A stretch of 9,222 bases of DNA, from NCBI GenBank assembly GCA_028714595.1, contig JAQTMD010000052.1, forward strand, positions 1-9,222. The letters are read 5' to 3'. The position numbers and the translations under genes are program-made. How positions within the stretch are numbered: the stretch's first letter is position 1; each line of letters opens with the position of its first letter. A model generated the notes under the pieces. It had not been told where the DNA came from. It made no database searches and saw nothing but the letters and a program-made list of their open reading frames with translations. The stretch comes from Candidatus Omnitrophota bacterium (GTDB taxonomy: Bacteria > Omnitrophota > Gorgyraeia > Gygaellales > Profunditerraquicolaceae). Shown here in pieces: positions 5,684 through 9,222 of the stretch.

Positions 5684-6542
5684 AGGTAAAATCCTTGAAT
5701 AAGGCGCTTATGTCGATGTCGTCAATGGGCTCGTCGACCAGCGGAGGCCGCCGGTCAAGGCCGCTCCTTTGTTCATAACTCTGCGATTCCGCCTGATAGA
5801 GCACTCCCAGCGGGATGCGCTCGCCCCATTCGCAGGCCTTCTTCAGCGCGGTCGCCTTATCGGTACGATCGTAATCCTTTTCCTCGTCCAGCTTATAGAC
5901 CCGCTTGTTGTACCACTCGTAGGTGTTTACCTTGTTGAAGGATACGCAGGGCTGGAGCACGTCGATGAGAGAAAAACCCCTGTGGCTTATCCCGGCGATG
6001 ATGAGCCCGGCAAGATGCTCCATCTCTTTTGAGTATCCCCGCGCCACAAATCCCGCGCCTAACGCGATGGCGACCTCCAGGGGATGGAACGGATCCAGGA
6101 TCACGCCTGCGGTCTGGACTTTGGTCTTGTGGCCCCGGTCGGTGGTGGGAGATGCCTGGCCCTTGGTCAGGCCGTAGATCTGGTTATCATGGACGATGAC
6201 GGTCATGTCCACGTTCCTGCGGATGTTGTGCAGGAAGTGGTTACCGCCTTCTCCGTAGCAATCGCCGTCGCCGGTGGTCACCACGACGGTCAGGGAACGG
6301 TTTGCGATCTTTGCCGCGGCTGCAACCGGCAGGGCCCTGCCGTGCAAACCGTTAAAGCAGTTACCGGCAAGGTAATGCGGCAGTTTTGCGGCCTGGCCGA
6401 TCCCGGATACCAGAAGGATTTCCCGGGGCTCGCAACCGAGCGAGACGAGCGCCTTTTTCACGGCGTTCAAGATCCCGAAATTCCCGCAGCCGGGGCACCA
6501 GGCGATCTCGTCATTGCTTTTGAAATCCGCAAGCGTTGCCAC
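5682..6542 (-). CDS. 2-oxoacid:ferredoxin oxidoreductase beta subunit (KorB/PorB-like, TPP-binding)
   Basis: The 286-residue beta subunit carries thiamine diphosphate and a [4Fe-4S] cluster and works with the gene just upstream. Together they oxidise a 2-oxoacid to an acyl-CoA, reducing ferredoxin. The N-terminal WCPGCGNFGIL supplies C16 and C19. The TPP/Mg motif runs GDGD (91-94) to VHDN (117-120), followed by IYGLTKGQASPTT, and C199 in LQPCVSF matches the distal cluster cysteine. The position usually occupied by another cluster cysteine (GIGC) is Q50 here (GIGQAAK). I chose GTG at 6540-6542 because GGGAGG lies six bases before it and VATLADFKSND is the usual family N-terminus. A longer frame to 6587 would overlap the upstream gene. 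The GTG is one base after the upstream stop, so translation is probably coupled. Substrate specificity is not readable. Confidence 0.92.
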   Translation of the reverse strand: MATLADFKSNDEIAWCPGCGNFGILNAVKKALVSLGCEPREILLVSGIGQAAKLPHYLAGNCFNGLHGRALPVAAAAKIANRSLTVVVTTGDGDCYGEGGNHFLHNIRRNVDMTVIVHDNQIYGLTKGQASPTTDRGHKTKVQTAGVILDPFHPLEVAIALGAGFVARGYSKEMEHLAGLIIAGISHRGFSLIDVLQPCVSFNKVNTYEWYNKRVYKLDEEKDYDRTDKATALKKACEWGERIPLGVLYQAESQSYEQRSGLDRRPPLVDEPIDDIDISALFKDFT

Positions 6543-6543
6543 C

Positions 6544-8256
6544 TTAAACCTCCCGCCCGACCTGTTCGACCAGGGTATCGAGGTCAAACGGCCTTCCGTC
6601 GAATTTCAGTATGGATGAATCCGCTGCACGACCGGTTTCTCTGCGCAGCAGAGCGGCTAATTGAGCCGAAGCGTTATTTTCCACGGTAACGAGCTTTTTG
6701 GCCTTGCCTGCCAGGGCGATTATTTCCCGGGCGGGGAACGGCCAGACCTGCGGCAAATGGATAAAGCCGACGGACTTGTCGTTGAGCGCAGCCGCCGCCT
6801 CCCGCACTACGCCGAAGGTCGAGCCGAAACCGACCAGCAAAAGTTCGGCGCCTTCGGCATTACCCGCGACCGGGGCCTCGATCTCTTTCTTCAGGCCGGC
6901 CATCTTTTTGTGCAGGCGCTTTTCGACCATCTGCGTGCGCGTGCACGCGTCTTCGGTGATGTGGCCTTCTTCGGTGTGCTCGTCGCTGTCGGCGTAGACC
7001 ACGCCTTCGATCCAGGAAGGCACGGCACGGGGAGAGATCCCGGAGGCAGTCAGCGCATATCGTTTGTAATCCTTTATCCCCGCGGAATCTTTTTTCGGGA
7101 TGATAAAACGCTCTACCGCTGCCTTTGCCAGGTCCGGCGCAGCGATGTTCCGGGAGGATTCCGCCAGGACCTGGTCGCTCAAGATAAAGACCGGTATCTG
7201 ATATTTTTCCGCGAGGTTAAAGGCCTTGACCGTCAAAAAAAACGCCTCTTCGATGGTGCCCGGGGTAAACACTGCGCGCGCGAATTCTCCGTGGCCGGCG
7301 TGGATGACGAAATTCAGGTCTGCCTGCTCGGTGCGGGTGGGGAACCCGGTTGCCGGCGCAGGACGCTGGCCTTCGAAGATGACGATCGGCGTTTCAGTCA
7401 TGCCGGAAAGGCTCACGCCTTCCTGCATAAGCGCAAAACCGCCGCCTGAAGTGCCGGTCATGGCGCGCACGCCGGCGAATGATGCACCCAGAGCCATGTT
7501 GACGGCTGCGATTTCGTCTTCTGCCTGCTCGACGACAATATTGAAGCGTGCGGCGTAACGGGCGAGAAAGTTCATGATACCGGTGGACGGCGTCATGGGA
7601 TACGCGGAATAGAACTTGCAGCCGGCGCGGATGGCAGCCAGCGACACGGCGTCATTGCCGCTTAATACCAGCGACCCGGGGGCCTGGCAGCATTTGAGCC
7701 GGAACGCCTTTGTGCGGTCTGATGCGGCAGCAAAGTCAAAGCCGCTCTGCGCTGCTGCGACGTTCTTCGTTATGATATCTGCGCCTTTATCCCGGAACGC
7801 GGACTGAAGCACTGCCTCGACATAGGAAAACCCCACGCCGGTAGAGCCGGCAAGCGCTCCCAGGGCCACGGAATTGACGAACAGCTCGCTTGCGCCTGCC
7901 TTTACTGCAAGCTCGAACAGGGGCACGTCAAAAAACGCAGGGTCCGCAGCCTCGATGTTGAATTTTTTCCGGTCAAGGATGATGACCCCGTCCGTGGCAA
8001 GGGACCCGCGGTGCAGCCCGATAGAGGGCTTGTCCAGGGCCACCAGGATATCGCTCAGGCGGCGCGGCGCATACACCGGGTATTCTGCGATGCGCAAACG
8101 GAAAAAATTATTTCCTCCGCGTATCCGGGACATGTAATCCTGGTCGGCAAAGATGTTCAGGCCGGCGTTCTTGTACATAAGGCACAGGGCCGAGCCGATG
8201 GTCTGCATGCCCTGGCCCGCTTCTCCGGATATTTTTATGGTCAGTTCCTGTTTCAT
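6544..8256 (-). CDS. 2-oxoacid:ferredoxin oxidoreductase, fused gamma-alpha subunit
   Basis: This 570-residue protein joins a gamma domain (about 1-180, with GEAGQG at 11-16 and the D..YMSRIRGGN segment at 38-49) to an alpha domain that holds the pyrimidine side of TPP and a C-terminal transketolase-like domain (about 465-565). The signature YPMTP lies at 219-223, the family variant of YPITP. R298 in GQRPAPATGFPTRTEQ matches the arginine that contacts the substrate carboxylate in studied homologues. The fused arrangement is seen in many bacterial and archaeal KOR-type enzymes that work as alpha2-beta2. The ATG at 8254-8256 follows AGGCGG and lies 15 bp after the hemerythrin stop. The usual GNEA motif reads GNDA here (200-203). 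The substrate could be 2-oxoglutarate, pyruvate or a branched 2-oxoacid. No separate ferredoxin-like delta subunit is nearby. Confidence 0.92.
   Translation of the reverse strand: MKQELTIKISGEAGQGMQTIGSALCLMYKNAGLNIFADQDYMSRIRGGNNFFRLRIAEYPVYAPRRLSDILVALDKPSIGLHRGSLATDGVIILDRKKFNIEAADPAFFDVPLFELAVKAGASELFVNSVALGALAGSTGVGFSYVEAVLQSAFRDKGADIITKNVAAAQSGFDFAAASDRTKAFRLKCCQAPGSLVLSGNDAVSLAAIRAGCKFYSAYPMTPSTGIMNFLARYAARFNIVVEQAEDEIAAVNMALGASFAGVRAMTGTSGGGFALMQEGVSLSGMTETPIVIFEGQRPAPATGFPTRTEQADLNFVIHAGHGEFARAVFTPGTIEEAFFLTVKAFNLAEKYQIPVFILSDQVLAESSRNIAAPDLAKAAVERFIIPKKDSAGIKDYKRYALTASGISPRAVPSWIEGVVYADSDEHTEEGHITEDACTRTQMVEKRLHKKMAGLKKEIEAPVAGNAEGAELLLVGFGSTFGVVREAAAALNDKSVGFIHLPQVWPFPAREIIALAGKAKKLVTVENNASAQLAALLRRETGRAADSSILKFDGRPFDLDTLVEQVGREV
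6549..6554 (-). promoter_or_regulatory. Ribosome binding site deciding the beta-subunit GTG start
   Basis: GGGAGG lies on the minus strand inside the last codons of the alpha gene. A six-base gap (TTTAAG, containing the alpha stop TAA) separates it from the GTG. This favours translational coupling and equal production of the two subunits. Confidence 0.75.
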
Positions 8257-8271
8257 TTTCCGCCTGAAAAC

Positions 8272-8805
8272 TTATTTCTGCTCCATGACAAAGACCATGG
8301 ACTTATACGTATCGTGCGTCGAGGGCTCGAACGCGCGGAAGTCGGCGAGCATCTTCTCTTTTTCCATGTCCGTCAAAAACTCCATGACCGGGAGAAAGAA
8401 CTGTTTGTCTTCCTTGCGGATGTGCGCGGGGTAGAGCCGGATGATCGCACTGATGGACTCCCTGATCGCGGCCAGGGCGTCTTCGGCGCCGGCAGCATAA
8501 TCCCGGTTTGCCGCGGCCAGGGCTGCCACGGTCCTGCGCGAGACCGTGTGCTCCTCCGCCAGCCCGTCGAGCATGGACGCAAGACCCCCGGTCAGGGGTT
8601 TTTGCCTGAGGAGCGCAAAGAGCATGTTCTCTTCCTTGCCGTGATGGAAATGGTCGGCGTAGGTGCGCATGAAATCAACGGCCTGGCCAAGGAAGCTGCT
8701 GTTTGCTTTGCCTGTTGCGTTGATCCGGTTCAATTCATTTTCCCACAATTTTATCATCCGCTCGATGACGCGGTGCTCGACCATCAACACGCCTACCGGT
8801 AACAT
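8272..8805 (-). CDS. Hemerythrin HHE-domain protein
   Basis: The 177-residue protein is a four-helix-bundle hemerythrin-like domain that should bind a non-haem di-iron centre. Candidate ligands appear in the expected order: H11 in VEHRVIE, H54 with E58 (HxxxE in HFHHGKEEN), H86 in EEHTVSR, and H128 with E132 (HxxxE in HIRKEDKQFF). The family reversibly binds oxygen or acts in oxygen, nitric oxide or iron sensing and repair. The ATG at 8803-8805 follows an AAGGAG site at seven-base spacing. It starts 14 bp after the S4 gene and ends 15 bp before the oxidoreductase alpha gene. The position directly upstream of an oxygen-sensitive iron-sulfur/TPP enzyme suggests oxygen scavenging or protection, which is inference. 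No membrane segment, signal peptide or fused signalling domain is seen. Confidence 0.9.
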   Translation of the reverse strand: MLPVGVLMVEHRVIERMIKLWENELNRINATGKANSSFLGQAVDFMRTYADHFHHGKEENMLFALLRQKPLTGGLASMLDGLAEEHTVSRRTVAALAAANRDYAAGAEDALAAIRESISAIIRLYPAHIRKEDKQFFLPVMEFLTDMEKEKMLADFRAFEPSTHDTYKSMVFVMEQK

Positions 8806-8819
8806 GGGACGCTCCTTGC

Positions 8820-9023
8820 TTACAAGACGCTGATCTGCCGGTCTTTGAAGTCCACGGCATCACCGGAACGCAGCTTGCGGCGGACGCGGGTCTCCGGCCG
8901 GCCGTTGACCTTGACCTCGCCCGACCGGATGCCCTGCTTTGCCTCGGCCCCGCTTGCGACAAGCCCGAGGACTTTGAGCATGTTATCCAGCTCGATAAAC
9001 CCCTCCTTTAGCCTGAACTCCAT
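8820..9023 (-). CDS. Small S4-domain RNA-binding protein (YbcJ-like)
   Basis: This 67-residue protein is almost entirely one S4 domain. It has the order seen in Escherichia coli YbcJ: IELDNMLKVLGLVASGAEAK (10-29), then a GEVKVNG turn (35-41), ETR.R.KL (44-51) and the G-D-x-V-x-F strand (54-59). S4 domains bind structured RNA, often ribosomal RNA or tRNA, but the target of this family is unknown. The ATG at 9021-9023 lies inside the end of the upstream gene, overlapping by 16 bp, which suggests translational coupling. The ribosome site there is weak. A strong AAAGGAGGGG sequence lies just inside the gene but has no start codon at a suitable distance. The link to redox genes downstream is probably only operon sharing. 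Confidence 0.85.
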   Translation of the reverse strand: MEFRLKEGFIELDNMLKVLGLVASGAEAKQGIRSGEVKVNGRPETRVRRKLRSGDAVDFKDRQISVL

Positions 9024-9222
9024 ATATTCTTTACTTCTTCGAAAAGCCGCTCGTCGTCGAAATCAGCCGGCAGCACCTGCGTTGCCGGCTTGCCGAACAC
9101 GTAATCGTCTTCCTTATAAAATCCGGTCGCGATCAGCTCAGAACAGAGGAACCGTTTGCGGTTGCTGAAAATATTGTGCAGCGCGACGCCCAGGCTGCAA
9201 AACAAAAGCGACATGGGAAACC
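9008..9222 (-). CDS. Probable permuted papain-like / NlpC-P60 (YiiX-type) hydrolase, C-terminal part only
   Basis: The frame is open through the window edge, so only about the last 70 residues are visible. The key feature is RFLCSELIATGFYKED, in which the C-S-E-L run resembles the catalytic cysteine region of circularly permuted NlpC/P60 (YiiX/YaeF/LRAT-like) enzymes, where the cysteine lies late in the protein. It is followed by V.PADFDDERLFEEV, similar to the closing proline-aspartate segment of that family. An internal ATG at 9212-9214 exists but has no ribosome site, and a 68-residue protein would lack the catalytic histidine, so this is more likely the tail of a longer gene. Members cleave amide bonds of peptidoglycan or lipid-type substrates. 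The last 16 bp overlap the S4 gene. The call rests on one short motif and is tentative. Confidence 0.5.
   Translation of the reverse strand, partial: FPMSLLFCSLGVALHNIFSNRKRFLCSELIATGFYKEDDYVFGKPATQVLPADFDDERLFEEVKNIWSSG

Noticed and set aside
6543..6587. ATG start at 6587 for the oxidoreductase beta gene
   Set aside because: It would overlap the alpha gene end and add 15 residues not typical of the family. The GTG at 6542 has an ideal ribosome site.

Overview
This window looks like a chromosomal stretch from an anaerobic or microaerophilic bacterium with moderately high G+C. Supporting signs are a ferredoxin-linked 2-oxoacid oxidoreductase, a rubredoxin, a hemerythrin-like protein and a large multi-PAS sensor kinase, together with bacterial -35/-10 promoters and strong Shine-Dalgarno sites. 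The style fits Desulfobacterota, Nitrospirota or similar anaerobic lineages, but the window does not settle the taxon. All protein genes I can support lie on the minus strand.

Layout, in transcription order on the minus strand (high to low coordinates). (1) 9222-4837 is a compact gene cluster: the 3' end of a probable permuted papain-like/NlpC-P60 protein, a small S4 RNA-binding protein, a hemerythrin HHE protein, a fused gamma-alpha 2-oxoacid:ferredoxin oxidoreductase subunit, its TPP-binding beta subunit, a 52-residue rubredoxin and a nitroreductase-family flavoprotein. Gaps range from a 16-bp overlap to 52 bp. (2) 4836-676 is a sensory unit with its own promoter: a membrane-bound CHASE4-HAMP-5xPAS histidine kinase followed by a PilZ-domain protein. 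(3) 675-454 is non-coding and carries a plus-strand promoter, a hairpin and an intrinsic terminator, which together look like a small RNA gene, plus a short GC-rich inverted repeat. (4) 453-1 is the N-terminal 151 codons of hisF.

How the genes may work together: the two oxidoreductase subunits form a ferredoxin-reducing enzyme that is normally oxygen-sensitive. The adjacent hemerythrin, rubredoxin and flavin reductase make sense as oxygen-binding or electron-transfer partners. The kinase and PilZ protein probably join an external signal to a cyclic-di-GMP response, with the response regulator encoded elsewhere.

The most notable non-coding signals are the small plus-strand transcription unit at 482-600 and a TAGGG-type inverted repeat that supplies the stop codon of both pilZ-like and the oxidoreductase beta gene. 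I saw no tRNA, rRNA, CRISPR array, transposase or phage gene.
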